64,000 nucleotides of DNA, from positions 1 through 64,000 of the forward strand of contig CALPGA020000006.1 in the NCBI GenBank assembly GCA_943322985.2, written 5' to 3'. The notes beneath the pieces were generated by a model. It did not search any database, had not been told where the DNA came from, and saw nothing but the letters and a program-made list of their open reading frames with translations. The stretch is from Candidatus Finniella inopinata (GTDB lineage Bacteria > Pseudomonadota > Alphaproteobacteria > Paracaedibacterales > CAITNM01). Position numbers and translations under genes: made by a program. Shown here one piece after another: positions 8,769 to 18,030 of the stretch; position 1 is the stretch's first letter, and each line of letters starts with the position of its first letter.

Positions 8769-9935
8769 ATGAAAATACTAGAATGGATTGATCACCGCTT
8801 ACCTGTTGTGACGTTTTTCCGTAAAGAACTAAAAGATTACCCAACCCCTAAAAATTTAAACTACATGTGGAATTTTGGGTCGCTGTCCGGAATTACCCTA
8901 GTGATTATGATTTTAAGCGGTGTTTTCCTTGCCATGAATTATGTTCCTCATGTGGACATGGCTTTTGACAGTGTTGAGCGGATTATGCGCGAAGTAAACG
9001 GGGGCTGGCTGATTCGCTATATTCATATGAACGGCGCATCTATGTTTTTCATTGTGGTCTATTTACATATGTTGCGCGGGCTTTATTACGGATCATACAA
9101 AAACCCTCGCGAATTATTATGGATTTTAGGAGTAGTGATTTTGCTACTGATGATGGCAACTGCTTTCATGGGATATGTATTACCATGGGGACAAATGAGC
9201 TTTTGGGGAGCCACGGTTATTACCAATTTATTTTCGGCTTTTCCAGGTGGGGAAAGCATTGTGCAATGGCTATGGGGCGGTTTTTCGGTAGATAACCCAA
9301 CATTGAACAGATTTTTTGCCCTTCACTATTTGCTACCATTCATGATTATAGGCGTGGTGATGCTGCACATGGTAAGTTTACATCGGTTTGGATCAAACAA
9401 CCCAACCGGGCTTGATGCCAAGAAAAAAGATAAAATCCCTTTTCACCCTTTCTACACCATAAAAGACCTATTCGGTCTTGGTGTGTATTTATGTATATAC
9501 GCATTTATTGTTTTTTTTATGCCCAACTTTTTTGGGGAACCTGATAATTACATACAAGCAAACCCATTGGTGACTCCGCCGCACATTGTGCCCGAATGGT
9601 ATTTCTTGCCATTTTATGCAATTTTGCGCTCAATCCCTAGCAAGCTTGGCGGAGTGTTAGCAATGTTTGGCGCAGTTTTCACCTTAATGGTGCTGCCATG
9701 GCTTGACCGTCATCCGGTGCGCAGTGCACGGTATCGCCCTATATTTTCAAAACTATTTTGGGTGTTAGTAATAAACATTATTACTTTGGGTTGGATTGGC
9801 GCCAAGCCACCAGAAGGTGCGTATTTATGGATTGGAAGAGCAGCTACTGCCTATTACTTTATTCATTTCTGGGTGTTTTGTCCTCTGCTGGACCGCTTTG
9901 AAACAGCCAAAAGCGTACCTGAGGAAATAGTATGA
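8769..9935 (+). CDS. petB: Cytochrome b of the bc1 complex
   Basis: Membrane subunit of complex III with both quinone sites and hemes bL/bH. Heme-ligand helices are visible: [21 protein letters not shown], and [20 protein letters not shown] with paired histidines 14 residues apart. The Qo-site motif PEWY is in [35 protein letters not shown] is the conserved cd1 region. Eight or nine membrane helices and 388 residues, close to the usual size. It overlaps petC by 4 bp. Confidence 0.98.
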   Translation: MKILEWIDHRLPVVTFFRKELKDYPTPKNLNYMWNFGSLSGITLVIMILSGVFLAMNYVPHVDMAFDSVERIMREVNGGWLIRYIHMNGASMFFIVVYLHMLRGLYYGSYKNPRELLWILGVVILLLMMATAFMGYVLPWGQMSFWGATVITNLFSAFPGGESIVQWLWGGFSVDNPTLNRFFALHYLLPFMIIGVVMLHMVSLHRFGSNNPTGLDAKKKDKIPFHPFYTIKDLFGLGVYLCIYAFIVFFMPNFFGEPDNYIQANPLVTPPHIVPEWYFLPFYAILRSIPSKLGGVLAMFGAVFTLMVLPWLDRHPVRSARYRPIFSKLFWVLVINIITLGWIGAKPPEGAYLWIGRAATAYYFIHFWVFCPLLDRFETAKSVPEEIV

Positions 9936-10687
9936 TTTTGTTTCATATAGCTTCTGTTGCTGCAATTCTGATAACTATAACCACCCTCAGTGCAGAACAT
10001 GCCCCTATTCCACCAAAGCAAAATTGGAGCTTTGCGTCACCAACAGGAACCTTTGACCGCGCAGCACTACAACGTGGATTTCAAGTCTACAAACAAGTTT
10101 GTTCAGCATGCCATGGCATTAAATACATTTCATTTCGGCACCTTGCAGCACTGGGACTGACTGAAGCTGAAATTAAGGTGTTGGCATCCCAATATCAAAT
10201 TAAGGATGGCCCAAATGATGCTGGCGATATGTTCGAACGCCCAGGCAGGCCGTCTGACTATTTTCCCAACCCTTATGCAAATAATAAGCAAGCCAGGGCT
10301 GCCAATAATGGGTCATTACCACCGGACCTCTCATTAATTATTAAAGCAAGGGAACACGCAGCAAATTATGTGTATGCGCTTTTAACAGGATTTAAAGAAA
10401 ACCCTAACTTTAAATTAAGTCCGGGGCAATATTATAATGAGTATTTTCCAGGCCATGCTATTTCAATGGCACCACCACTTAGCGAAGGGTTGGTGACTTA
10501 TAATGACGGCACCAATGCGACGGTTGACCAAATGGCCCATGATGTAACGACATTTTTGGCATGGGCAAGTGAGCCGGAAATGGAGCAACGCAAGCGCTTA
10601 GGCTTAAAGGTTATTCTATATTTACTGGTTATGACTGGGTTGTTTTATGCAACAATGCGCCGCATTTGGAAGGGCGTTAGGAAATAA
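9932..10687 (+). CDS. petC: Cytochrome c1 of the bc1 complex
   Basis: Heme-c subunit of complex III that passes electrons to cytochrome c. An N-terminal signal is followed by the heme attachment site CSACH (about residues 57-61) and a C-terminal membrane anchor ([25 protein letters not shown]). The axial Met ligand probably lies in [14 protein letters not shown], and the N-terminal c1 signature [23 protein letters not shown] is conserved. It starts 4 bp inside petB. Its last 11 bp overlap the convergent gene at 10677. Confidence 0.97.
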   Translation: MILFHIASVAAILITITTLSAEHAPIPPKQNWSFASPTGTFDRAALQRGFQVYKQVCSACHGIKYISFRHLAALGLTEAEIKVLASQYQIKDGPNDAGDMFERPGRPSDYFPNPYANNKQARAANNGSLPPDLSLIIKAREHAANYVYALLTGFKENPNFKLSPGQYYNEYFPGHAISMAPPLSEGLVTYNDGTNATVDQMAHDVTTFLAWASEPEMEQRKRLGLKVILYLLVMTGLFYATMRRIWKGVRK

Positions 10688-11126
10688 AACTAGATAGCCA
10701 CCGATACCACCAGGGCCAACCACTTACTACATCGGTTTGAGGTTTGGCAGCTGCACCTAAAGAAATCACTGTCGTTTCCTCCCTCTTGTAATAAGGCGTA
10801 GGCACACGATTGGCTATTTTTTGTGAGGCAGATTCAGCCGCTTGAGCTGACAAAATACCGCCATTATTTGCTCTACTTGAAGAAAGCTCTTCTAACAGAG
10901 CTTTAAAAGATGCTGAGTTACGAACTTCTGCTCCTATAAAAATTGAAGCAATTTCACCATCTTCTCCATTGTCTCGTAATATTGGAGTGTTCGTGGGAGC
11001 ACTATACGTAGTAGGAGGAGTTATTTCGCCTAGATCAACTGTGTCAACATTGAGCACTAAGTCACCCGCACAAACTTTCATAAAGAACGCAGCGATAAAC
11101 ATTAAAAATTTCTGAGAAGAATTCAT
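10677..11126 (-). CDS. Secreted hypothetical protein
   Basis: No family recognised. The 149-residue product opens with a signal peptide (SSQKFLMFIAAFFMKVCAG). The mature part is small and polar, has a Pro/Thr-rich stretch (GEITPPTTYSAPTNTP) and ends in [13 protein letters not shown], an amphipathic, aromatic C-terminus. There are no membrane helices beyond the signal. It is convergent with petC, and the two coding ends overlap by 11 bp. Short and orphan-like, but start, signal and a purine-rich AGATTT upstream segment make a real gene likely. Confidence 0.6.
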   Translation of the reverse strand: MNSSQKFLMFIAAFFMKVCAGDLVLNVDTVDLGEITPPTTYSAPTNTPILRDNGEDGEIASIFIGAEVRNSASFKALLEELSSSRANNGGILSAQAAESASQKIANRVPTPYYKREETTVISLGAAAKPQTDVVSGWPWWYRWLSSFIS

Positions 11127-11255
11127 TCAAAATCTCCATTAATGAAAAATAAAAGAATATATATTTATTATAAAGTTACTTTCTTAACAAAGAATTAAAA
11201 TACAGCATTGAGTATTATTAACCTGTTATTAAACCCCCTGCCTTATGCTTGACTT

Positions 11256-13124
11256 ATGCAGCGATCACACATTGACACTCTTCCTATTATTGCCACCTTA
11301 GGTGTGGTATATGGGGATATTGGCACAAGCCCTTTGTACGCCATAAAGGAGTGCTTTAGCGGTGCGCACATTGCTTTAAATGAAGCAAATATTTTGGGTG
11401 TGCTTTCCCTTATTTTTTGGGTGCTAATGTTGGTAGTAACCATTAAATATGTAATGCTCATTTTGCGTGCTCACAACCATGGAGAAGGCGGCATTTTGGC
11501 GTTGTTGGCATTGATTAGCCACCGACGTTTAAAATTCGTTTCTTCACATACAATGATTGCCCTGGGGTTAATAGGAGCTGCCTTATTCTGGGGAGACACC
11601 TTAATAACCCCAGCCATTTCTGTGCTTAGCGCACTAGAAGGCCTAACCGTAGCCGCTCCTAAATTTAGCACTTATATTGTGCCAGCAGCTGTTGCTGTAA
11701 TTATTTCCTTATTTATGCTGCAAGCAAAAGGAACTGAGCGTATTGGCAGTCTTTTTGGTCCAGTTATGCTGGTGTGGTTTATAATTATTGGCGTGCTGGG
11801 TGGCGTTCAAATTTGGCAAACCCCTAGTATTTTAAAGGCTATTAATCCATGGTATGGATTTCAACTTGCCTGCAGTCACCCTTATCAAATATTGCCCCTG
11901 CTAGGATTTGTAGTGTTGTGTGTGACTGGTGCTGAAGCATTGTATGCCGATATGGGGCATTTTGGGGCAAGAGCCATTCGTTTTTCCTGGCTTAGCCTAG
12001 TCGGCCCCTGCTTAGTATCAAACTATTTTGGCCAAGGCGCCGCATTGCTGCGTCACCCCGAAGCAATAAGCAATCCGTTTTTTTACCTGGTACCAGAACC
12101 GCACATGCTGCACATGGTAGGCCTTGCAACCATTGCTTCTATTATTGCATCGCAATCTGTAATTTCCGGATTGTTTTCACTATGTGGCCAGGCCATTCAA
12201 CTTGATTATTTGCCAAGAATGCGCATTATTCACACATCAGCTCAGCACGTTGGGCGCATTTACATACCTGCTATCAATTGGCTACTCATGACATGCGTGG
12301 TAGCAGTGGTGTTAATATTTAGAAACTCCAATCACTTAGCAACAGCTTATGGATTATCAGTCAGCGGCGTTATGGTTATGACCAGCTTGCTTGCTATGGT
12401 TGCAATGCTGCGCGTTTTCCGATGGAAATTATGGGCAGTACTACTAATTTTTGGCCCACTACTTTTGATTGACAGCACCTTTTTGGTAGCAAATTCCTTG
12501 AAACTCACTCACGGAGCTTGGGTGCCCATTGCTTTTGGGGGGCTGGTATGGAGTGTTATGCATGTGTGGCATAGGCAGCGTAAACATATGGCTGATAAAA
12601 CAAGAACGCTTTCCCTAAGCTTTGGTCAATTTTTTGGGCAGTATAATTTACAAACCACCAATAGGGTTCCGGGCACGGCGGTATTTTTATCAAAAGACAT
12701 TGATCATATTCCGCTTTCTTTAATTAAGCACTTGGAACACACGAACTGCTTGTCGGATCGAGTGATTATTTTAACTATTCAAAACCACACGATTCCCCGA
12801 ATTCCAAGTTCTGAGCGTATTTTTTGGCAAAGTTTCTCAAATGGGTTTGTGCAAGTGGTGGCGCATTACGGATTTATGCAAAGCCCAAGAATCTCCAACA
12901 TATTAAAGCACGCTCAGGCCAAGGGACTAAATTTTGACATGAATCAAAGCACCTTCTTTTTATTGCATGTCGTACCTATATTAGGAAAGCACCTGAAAGG
13001 TTTACGCGGTTTAGGTGCCAGACTGTTTCGGTATTTATTGCGCAACACAACAAGTGCTGGGCATTTCTTTGAAATACCCCACCAACGTGTTATGGAACTT
13101 GGCGTACAGATAATGATTCATTAA
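11256..13124 (+). CDS. kup: Kup-type potassium uptake permease
   Basis: Low-affinity K+ (probably K+/H+ symport) permease of the KUP/HAK family in the inner membrane. The signature at residues 10-32 is LGVVYGDIGTSPLYAIKECF. Further family blocks are RAHNHGEGGILALLAL, FWGDTLITPAISVLSALEGL and TGAEALYADMGHFG. About 12 membrane helices occupy residues 10-440, followed by a cytoplasmic tail of about 180 residues with PGTAVFLSKDIDHIP and LHV. At 622 residues it is full length. Monocistronic as far as visible. Confidence 0.96.
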   Translation: MQRSHIDTLPIIATLGVVYGDIGTSPLYAIKECFSGAHIALNEANILGVLSLIFWVLMLVVTIKYVMLILRAHNHGEGGILALLALISHRRLKFVSSHTMIALGLIGAALFWGDTLITPAISVLSALEGLTVAAPKFSTYIVPAAVAVIISLFMLQAKGTERIGSLFGPVMLVWFIIIGVLGGVQIWQTPSILKAINPWYGFQLACSHPYQILPLLGFVVLCVTGAEALYADMGHFGARAIRFSWLSLVGPCLVSNYFGQGAALLRHPEAISNPFFYLVPEPHMLHMVGLATIASIIASQSVISGLFSLCGQAIQLDYLPRMRIIHTSAQHVGRIYIPAINWLLMTCVVAVVLIFRNSNHLATAYGLSVSGVMVMTSLLAMVAMLRVFRWKLWAVLLIFGPLLLIDSTFLVANSLKLTHGAWVPIAFGGLVWSVMHVWHRQRKHMADKTRTLSLSFGQFFGQYNLQTTNRVPGTAVFLSKDIDHIPLSLIKHLEHTNCLSDRVIILTIQNHTIPRIPSSERIFWQSFSNGFVQVVAHYGFMQSPRISNILKHAQAKGLNFDMNQSTFFLLHVVPILGKHLKGLRGLGARLFRYLLRNTTSAGHFFEIPHQRVMELGVQIMIH

Positions 13125-13160
13125 TAACCGCGCCACATAAAAGTTCCTTAAAAATTCCTT

Positions 13161-13189
13161 TTGACAAATGGAACACAAAGACTTAGTAT
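13161..13189 (+). promoter_or_regulatory. Sigma-70 promoter upstream of rpmJ
   Basis: A perfect -35 TTGACA (13161-13166), a 17-bp spacer and -10 TAGTAT (13184-13189), ending 27 bp before the rpmJ start codon. One of the clearest promoters in the window. Confidence 0.8.
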
Positions 13190-13216
13190 TCTTACCATGC
13201 AGATAGGTGAAAAATT

Positions 13217-13342
13217 ATGAAAATAGCAAACTCTTTAAAAACTCTTAGAAGTCGTGACAAAGACTGCAAACTAGTGCGTCGCAAGGGTCGCATGTATGTT
13301 ATCAATAAGAAAAAACCACGTTATAAAGCACGCCAAGGTTAA
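13217..13342 (+). CDS. rpmJ: 50S ribosomal protein L36
   Basis: A 41-codon gene starting ATG AAA ATA GCA and ending GGT TAA. The product begins [20 protein letters not shown], continues with the conserved [21 protein letters not shown], and ends there. It is the longer alphaproteobacterial L36 variant with a single Cys rather than the four-ligand zinc form (C-). A TTGACA/TAGTAT promoter precedes it. The FNR gene starts 11 bp after the stop, so the two are probably co-transcribed. Confidence 0.95.
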   Translation: MKIANSLKTLRSRDKDCKLVRRKGRMYVINKKKPRYKARQG

Positions 13343-13353
13343 GTTCTAAGATC

Positions 13354-14367
13354 ATGGTTCAGGAAACCGACGTTGTAATTATAGGCGCCGGTCCTGTCGG
13401 CTTGTTCGCTATCTTTGAATGCGGCATGGCCAAATTAAAAACTCATATTATTGATGCTTTTGAAAAAATTGGCGGCCAATGCTCTGCGTTGTACCCTGAA
13501 AAACCAATTTATGACATTGCTGCACATCCATCGATCGCTGCAGCTGACCTTATTGACCAGCTTGAAAAACAAGCGGCGCCGTTTAACCCTACCTATCATT
13601 TAAACCAACAGGTAACACATATTGCACCGTTAAATGAGTGCGGTTCAGATTGGTTAGTTCGCACATCTTCTGGAACAGAAATAAAAACAAAAAGCATTAT
13701 CATAGCGGCAGGCGTTGGTGCTTTTGGCCCAAACCGCCCTCCTCTTGACCATCTAGATATCTACGAAAAAAATAGCGTTCATTACGCTGTGCGCAGTAAA
13801 GACACATATAAAGACAAACACGTAGTTATTGCTGGCGGTGGTGATTCCGCCGTTGACTGGGCATTGATTTTAAAAGATATTGCCGCTTCTGTTAAAGTTG
13901 TGCACCGTCGTGCAAAATTTCGCGCTGCCCCTGATAGCGAAGAAAAGCTAAACATTGCAGCACGTAATGGAGAAGTTGAACTTGTTACCCCATACCAGCT
14001 CAGCGGGCTTCAGGGAGAAAATGGTAAGTTAAGCGCCGTAGAAGTTGAAAACCTTGATGGTTCAAAAAAACTATTACAAGCCGATTACTTGCTTCCATTT
14101 TTTGGACTTTCCATGAATTTGGGCCCTATTGCCGAATGGGGGCTGAATTTAGAAAAAAATCACATTACGGTTGATCAAGCCACAAGCGCTACAAGCCGAA
14201 AAGGTATTTACGCTATTGGGGATATTGCAACATACCCCCACAAACTAAAATTAATTTTAACTGGGTTCGCTGAAGCTGCTCAGGCAGCGCACGCTATACG
14301 CTTGCACTTATTCCCAGATGAAATTATTCATTTTGAATATTCCACCACAAAAGGTGTTGGTTTTTAA
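13354..14367 (+). CDS. Ferredoxin/flavodoxin--NADP+ reductase, thioredoxin-reductase-like (FNR2 type)
   Basis: A two-dinucleotide-domain flavoprotein that moves electrons between NADPH and ferredoxin. The FAD motif is VVIIGAGPVGLFA (residues 7-19), and the NADP motif VVIAGGGDSAVDWAL lies near 160-174. The segment IGGQCSALYPEKPIYDIAAHP is typical of TrxB-like FNRs. The CxxC redox pair of true thioredoxin reductase is absent from the NADP domain, which separates it from TrxB. GIYAIGDIATYPHKLKLILTGFAEA is the C-terminal FAD motif. At 337 residues it is full length. It follows rpmJ closely. Confidence 0.92.
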   Translation: MVQETDVVIIGAGPVGLFAIFECGMAKLKTHIIDAFEKIGGQCSALYPEKPIYDIAAHPSIAAADLIDQLEKQAAPFNPTYHLNQQVTHIAPLNECGSDWLVRTSSGTEIKTKSIIIAAGVGAFGPNRPPLDHLDIYEKNSVHYAVRSKDTYKDKHVVIAGGGDSAVDWALILKDIAASVKVVHRRAKFRAAPDSEEKLNIAARNGEVELVTPYQLSGLQGENGKLSAVEVENLDGSKKLLQADYLLPFFGLSMNLGPIAEWGLNLEKNHITVDQATSATSRKGIYAIGDIATYPHKLKLILTGFAEAAQAAHAIRLHLFPDEIIHFEYSTTKGVGF

Positions 14368-14384
14368 ATTTTTGCTGTTTGTTC

Positions 14385-14415
14385 TTGACTACCCCCCGCA
14401 AAGGTATGCTATAAA
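14385..14415 (+). promoter_or_regulatory. Candidate promoter of rpmB
   Basis: TTGACT (14385-14390) and an extended -10-like GCTATAAAT (the hexamer TATAAA at 14410-14415), 28 bp before the rpmB start. The spacer is 17-19 bp depending on which -10 hexamer is used. Confidence 0.5.
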
Positions 14416-14443
14416 TAGGCAAAATTGTTTAAGGAAAAAATAA

Positions 14444-14734
14444 ATGGCGCGTCGTTGTGCATTAACTGGAAAAGGTGTGTTGTTTGGTCATAATGTGAGC
14501 CACGCAAACAATAAATCAAATCGTCGTTTTTTGCCTAATTTGCAAAACGTATCTTTTTTAAGTGAAGTTCTTGGCAGAACCATTAGCCTTAGACTTTCAA
14601 CTCGCGCGATTCGCACTGTTGAATTCCATGGCGGTTTAGATGCTTATCTTTCTTCAACACCAAATCGCAATTTAACAGCTGAAATACTGCCTTTGAAAAA
14701 AGTTATCGTAAAACAGCTTAATGCTAAAAAATAA
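14444..14734 (+). CDS. rpmB: 50S ribosomal protein L28
   Basis: Ribosomal protein L28. The N-terminal signature MARRCALTGKGVLFGHNVSHA is followed by NKSNRRFLPNLQNVSF and the C-terminal LSTRAIRTVEFHGGLDAYL. The 96 residues fit the alphaproteobacterial form. It has its own promoter and is followed by a good terminator, so it is monocistronic. Confidence 0.97.
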   Translation: MARRCALTGKGVLFGHNVSHANNKSNRRFLPNLQNVSFLSEVLGRTISLRLSTRAIRTVEFHGGLDAYLSSTPNRNLTAEILPLKKVIVKQLNAKK

Positions 14735-14751
14735 AACGTTTTAGTTTTTCA

Positions 14752-14786
14752 AAAATTTTGGGCGTGTTTTACACGCCTTTATTTTT
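14752..14786 (+). terminator. Terminator after rpmB
   Basis: The hairpin GGCGTG-TTTTA-CACGCC is preceded by AAAATTTT and followed by TTTATTTTT. It lies 18 bp after the rpmB stop. Confidence 0.85.
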
Positions 14787-14809
14787 ACCTTCGTAATTTC
14801 GGCAGTGCT

Positions 14810-15544
14810 ATGGAATGCTCTTCAATAAAGACTTTGCAATCTCGCATAGATCAACTACAGCCAGGTGATTGGTTTGTTGTCGATATAGATGACACTATAA
14901 TCACTCCACAAGCGATGATGTTTCGGCCTGCTTCTTCTTTTTGCACATTCATTGATGATATAAAAAAAGACCCTATTCATAACATGGCGGAAATTTTATC
15001 TACCTGGCGCTTAAACCGCAAAACAATGCTTGTTGAGCAAGAATGGCCAGAAATTCTTGATACCCTTCAAAAAAAGGGCGTGATTGTGATTGCCCTAACC
15101 CAAATGCACACAGGGAAGCTTGGAAAAATTCCTTCCATGGAACATTGGCGAGCTAGTGAACTAAAAAAGACGGGCATAACGTTTACTCCATTTTCAACGG
15201 ATACCGTAGAAATACTTATTGATACAGATCAACCAGCAACGCTTTTTCAAGGAATTCTTTTTACCGGTGCCCATCCCAAAGCAGATGTATTGAGCAGTTT
15301 CATAAAAAAATACGGCACTCCATCCAAAATACTATTTTTTGATGACCGCTTGTATCAAGTAAAGGCGTTGGAAGAATTATGCACCGAAATGCAGATTCCT
15401 TATGAAGGCTATCATTACTTGGCAGCCCACCAATTGCCCTACTCAGCTTCAGAAAACCATGGCGCCATTCAAACGCAATTAATTTTAGAAGGACAGTGGC
15501 TTGAAGACGCTGACGTTCAGCAGAAGCAGGTAAGCCATGGATAG
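14810..15544 (+). CDS. DUF2608 / HAD-like phosphatase-fold protein
   Basis: A HAD-superfamily fold protein of the DUF2608 type. Motif I is DIDDTI (residues 24-29), with the nucleophile Asp and the Asp two positions on. Motif IV is FFDD in PSKILFFDDRLYQVKALEEL, about residue 180. A cap segment lies between them with WPEILDTLQKKGVIVIALTQMHT, where the Thr serves as motif II. No signal peptide is evident, although many family members are secreted. It overlaps the queuosine precursor transporter by 8 bp and so probably belongs to a three-gene operon with tgt. Substrate unknown; a phosphatase role in queuine or nucleotide metabolism is conjecture. Confidence 0.75.
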   Translation: MECSSIKTLQSRIDQLQPGDWFVVDIDDTIITPQAMMFRPASSFCTFIDDIKKDPIHNMAEILSTWRLNRKTMLVEQEWPEILDTLQKKGVIVIALTQMHTGKLGKIPSMEHWRASELKKTGITFTPFSTDTVEILIDTDQPATLFQGILFTGAHPKADVLSSFIKKYGTPSKILFFDDRLYQVKALEELCTEMQIPYEGYHYLAAHQLPYSASENHGAIQTQLILEGQWLEDADVQQKQVSHG

Positions 15545-16283
15545 TTTATTCATCAACCTTATTAATGCACTAGAGCTGCTTTCACCAGAAGTATTATTAG
15601 CGCTAGGCTTTTTCACATGCATTGCTTTTATTTTATTGGCATTTCGATTCTTCGGTGCACTTGGTTTGGTGTGCTACAGTGTACTAGCTGTCACTATTGC
15701 AAACATGCAAGTTTTAAAATTAGGTGCTTTTTCTTATATTGATGAGCCTGTTGCTCTTGGTACGGTTATGTTTACAACGCTTTTTACCACAAGCGACTTA
15801 ATAACGGAGCATTACGGCGCTGACCTTGCTAAAAAAACTATTTACCTTACTTTCCTGATGCAGATTTTTGTCATACTTAGCATGGTGCTTGTGATTGCGC
15901 ACCCTGAGGCTGGAAATAACAAAACCTCCATTCAGGTAGCATTAGAAGCATTATTTACACCATCCTTAAGGCTTTTGATTGCAAGCTTGATTGCCTTTAT
16001 TATTTCTCAGCATATTGATATTTGTATATTTTCTGCTTTAAAAAAACGTCATGGCAAACACTTGTTATGGCTACGTGCAAACGCATCGACGTTGATTTCT
16101 GGTTTATTTGATACTTTTGTTTTCAGCTTTCTTGCTTGGATTATTTTTGCACCAACGCCATTGTCAATGACCACCGTGTTAATTGGGTTCATTGCTGCTT
16201 CCCAAGCTTTAAGAGCATTTATTTCGATATTTTCAACTCCACTCTTATATATAAGCTATCGGCTAAAACCTCATGACCTTTAA
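15537..16283 (+). CDS. Queuosine precursor transporter (YhhQ/VUT family)
   Basis: An inner-membrane protein of about seven helices in the YhhQ/VUT family, which takes up queuine or preQ precursors. The conserved block is ITIANMQVLKL, then GTVMFTTLFTTSDLITEHYG, where the acidic and histidine residues in SDLITEHYG are family hallmarks. Length of 248 residues is typical. It overlaps both neighbours (8 bp with the HAD gene, 11 bp with tgt). Coupling to tgt supports the reading that the cell salvages queuine from its surroundings rather than making it. Confidence 0.88.
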   Translation: MDSLFINLINALELLSPEVLLALGFFTCIAFILLAFRFFGALGLVCYSVLAVTIANMQVLKLGAFSYIDEPVALGTVMFTTLFTTSDLITEHYGADLAKKTIYLTFLMQIFVILSMVLVIAHPEAGNNKTSIQVALEALFTPSLRLLIASLIAFIISQHIDICIFSALKKRHGKHLLWLRANASTLISGLFDTFVFSFLAWIIFAPTPLSMTTVLIGFIAASQALRAFISIFSTPLLYISYRLKPHDL

Positions 16284-17475
16284 TTTCACTATTGAAAAAT
16301 CTACCGAACAAGGGCGTTTAGGCACACTTGTAACTCCACACGGAGAAGTAAAAACTCCTGCTTTTATTTTTTGCGCAACTAAGGCGGCTATGAAAGCGGT
16401 AACGCCTGTACAAATGTGCAGCGCTAACACACAAATTATTTTATCGAATACGTATCATTTAATGCTGCAGCCAGGTGGAGAAACCGTTAAAAAACTGGGC
16501 GGCTTACAAAAAATGACCGGGTGGAATGGTCCTATGTTAACCGATTCCGGCGGGTTTCAAATTTTCAGCCTTGGCCATGGATCAGTTGCTTCTGAAATTA
16601 AGGGAAGCAGATCAAACCACCGCCCAAAAACCTTACTAAGCATTACTGAACAAGGCGCAACTTTTAAATCGTACATTGATGGGCGCACGTATTTTTTAAC
16701 GCCAGAAGAATCTATTTGCGTGCAACGCAACCTTGGCGCCGACCTGATTGTGGTTCTGGATGAATGCACCCCCTTTCATGTTGATAAAAACTACACGCAA
16801 GAATCAATGCGCATGAGCCACCGTTGGGCCTTACGTTCTTTAAACGAATGGCAAAAGCACGATGATGGTTCACAAAAGCTTTATGGCATTATTCAGGGTG
16901 GTGTTTATCCTCAGCTTCGACAAGAAAGCTGCGAGTTTATAAACGACCATGATTTTTTCGGCATTGCTGTGGGCGGATGCCTTGGCGCTAGCAAGGATCA
17001 AATGCATGATGTGGTTGGTTTTACCATGGAAATGGTACGAAAAGACCGCCCTGTTCACCTTTTAGGCATTGGCGGCATTTCCGACATATTTGCAGGTGTT
17101 GCCCAAGGGATTGATACATTTGATTGCGTGCACCCAACGCGACTTGCCCGCCATGGTGGCGCATTGGTTAAACCATGCAATAATCCAAGCCCTACTCGTG
17201 AACACATTAATTTACGCAATAGTATGTACATTAATGATGATCAACCAATTGAGCCAGATTGCGGATGCGAAACCTGCCAATGGGCTAGCAAAGGCTACCT
17301 TCATCATCTATTGAAGGCCCAGGAAATGGTGGCGTGTTCTTTAGTTTCTATTCATAATATTTATTTTATGAATCAGTTAATGCAAGCAATTCGTGATGCG
17401 CTAGCAGATGACACAATAGATAGTTGCAAAAAAGAATGGTCCTTGAGTAGTGGCAGGACAAATTCTAGTTCATAA
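16273..17475 (+). CDS. tgt: Queuine tRNA-ribosyltransferase
   Basis: Exchanges guanine-34 of GUN-anticodon tRNAs for a queuosine precursor base. The nucleophilic/base-recognition blocks are ILSNTYHLMLQPG, LTDSGGFQIFSL and VVLDECTPF; the second catalytic Asp sits in FDCVHPTRLARHGG. The zinc site near the C-terminus is CGCETC, followed about 25 residues on by SIHN. At 400 residues it is slightly longer than the E. coli enzyme because of a C-terminal tail. Third gene of the HAD-transporter-tgt operon. Confidence 0.97.
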   Translation: MTFNFTIEKSTEQGRLGTLVTPHGEVKTPAFIFCATKAAMKAVTPVQMCSANTQIILSNTYHLMLQPGGETVKKLGGLQKMTGWNGPMLTDSGGFQIFSLGHGSVASEIKGSRSNHRPKTLLSITEQGATFKSYIDGRTYFLTPEESICVQRNLGADLIVVLDECTPFHVDKNYTQESMRMSHRWALRSLNEWQKHDDGSQKLYGIIQGGVYPQLRQESCEFINDHDFFGIAVGGCLGASKDQMHDVVGFTMEMVRKDRPVHLLGIGGISDIFAGVAQGIDTFDCVHPTRLARHGGALVKPCNNPSPTREHINLRNSMYINDDQPIEPDCGCETCQWASKGYLHHLLKAQEMVACSLVSIHNIYFMNQLMQAIRDALADDTIDSCKKEWSLSSGRTNSSS

Positions 17476-17483
17476 ATTAAGTA

Positions 17484-17512
17484 TGGATTGCCGCGCTGCG
17501 CTCGCAATGACG
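17484..17512 (+). repeat. Palindromic intergenic repeat, copy 1
   Basis: TGGATTGCCGCGCT...CTCGCAATGACG: a partly palindromic element in which GATTGCCGCGC pairs imperfectly with GCTCGCAATGAC. Related copies follow at 17558, 17672 (reversed) and 18033, and a diverged one at 19966. Confidence 0.8.
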
Positions 17513-17557
17513 GTCAGAGCAAACGAATAACGGTCAGAGTCATATGATACTTAAGCG

Positions 17558-17586
17558 TGGATTACCACGCTACGCTCGCAATGATG
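17558..17586 (+). repeat. Palindromic intergenic repeat, copy 2
   Basis: TGGATTACCACGCTACGCTCGCAATGATG in pieces: same orientation as copy 1 with compensated changes in the arm (GCCGCG to ACCACG). It is preceded by CTTAAG like the other copies. Confidence 0.75.
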
Positions 17587-17671
17587 TTCAAGGAAAGCAT
17601 GGCCCGCACTCGCAATCACGGTTGCGGCGATCTTGTGCAAAATAGCGTCTATATCAAACACCTTATATAAT

Positions 17672-17714
17672 CGTCTTTGCGAGCCTTTGCAAAAGGCGCG
17701 GCAATCCACACTTA
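17672..17714 (-). repeat. Palindromic repeat, copy 3: left inverted flank of the GIY-YIG gene
   Basis: Read on the minus strand: CTAAGTGTGGATTGCCGCGC, then a variable stem, then CTCGCAAAGACG. It is inverted relative to copy 4 and its TAA is the stop codon of the GIY-YIG gene. 18 of the first 20 bases match the copy on the other side of the gene. Confidence 0.8.
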
Positions 17715-17999
17715 GTAAAGCTCTTGGTACAAATCTTTCCATGTCGGATTAATTGTATTAATTAATGAAATTTTCTTTATACGCGATCCTGCTTTAATCT
17801 GCTTCTCGCGTAAAATAGCTTCTTCCTTTGTTGCGTGCTGTTCGTAATAAACTAAAATTTTGCAATCATACATTTTTGTAAATCCAGCAACTTCACCATT
17901 TTTATGCTGATGCACACGCTGCACTAAGTGTGAGGTCACTCCAACATATAAAGTCCCATGCCTTTTGCTGGCCATAATATATACAGCAGGATTTTTCAT
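17712..17999 (-). CDS. Small GIY-YIG nuclease-domain protein
   Basis: A 95-residue stand-alone GIY-YIG domain. The signature appears as AVYIMAS then LYVGVT (residues 5-10 and 17-22), with the conserved Arg (R28 in LVQRVHQHK) and the metal-binding Glu (E65 in EAILREKQIK). It ends in NPTWKDLYQELY. Such proteins are often mislabelled as UvrC or YhbQ-like. The gene is enclosed by two inverted copies of the local palindromic repeat, and its stop codon is the first bases of the left copy. The arrangement suggests a small mobile unit in which the nuclease may act on the repeat. That role is inference. Confidence 0.85.
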   Translation of the reverse strand: MKNPAVYIMASKRHGTLYVGVTSHLVQRVHQHKNGEVAGFTKMYDCKILVYYEQHATKEEAILREKQIKAGSRIKKISLINTINPTWKDLYQELY

Positions 18000-18030
18000 A
18001 TATCTAAAATATTTTCTACAGATGTTTAAG

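Noticed and set aside
17551-17742. 63-codon minus-strand frame across the palindromic repeats
   Set aside because: It consists mostly of repeat sequence and overlaps the GIY-YIG gene end; no independent support.
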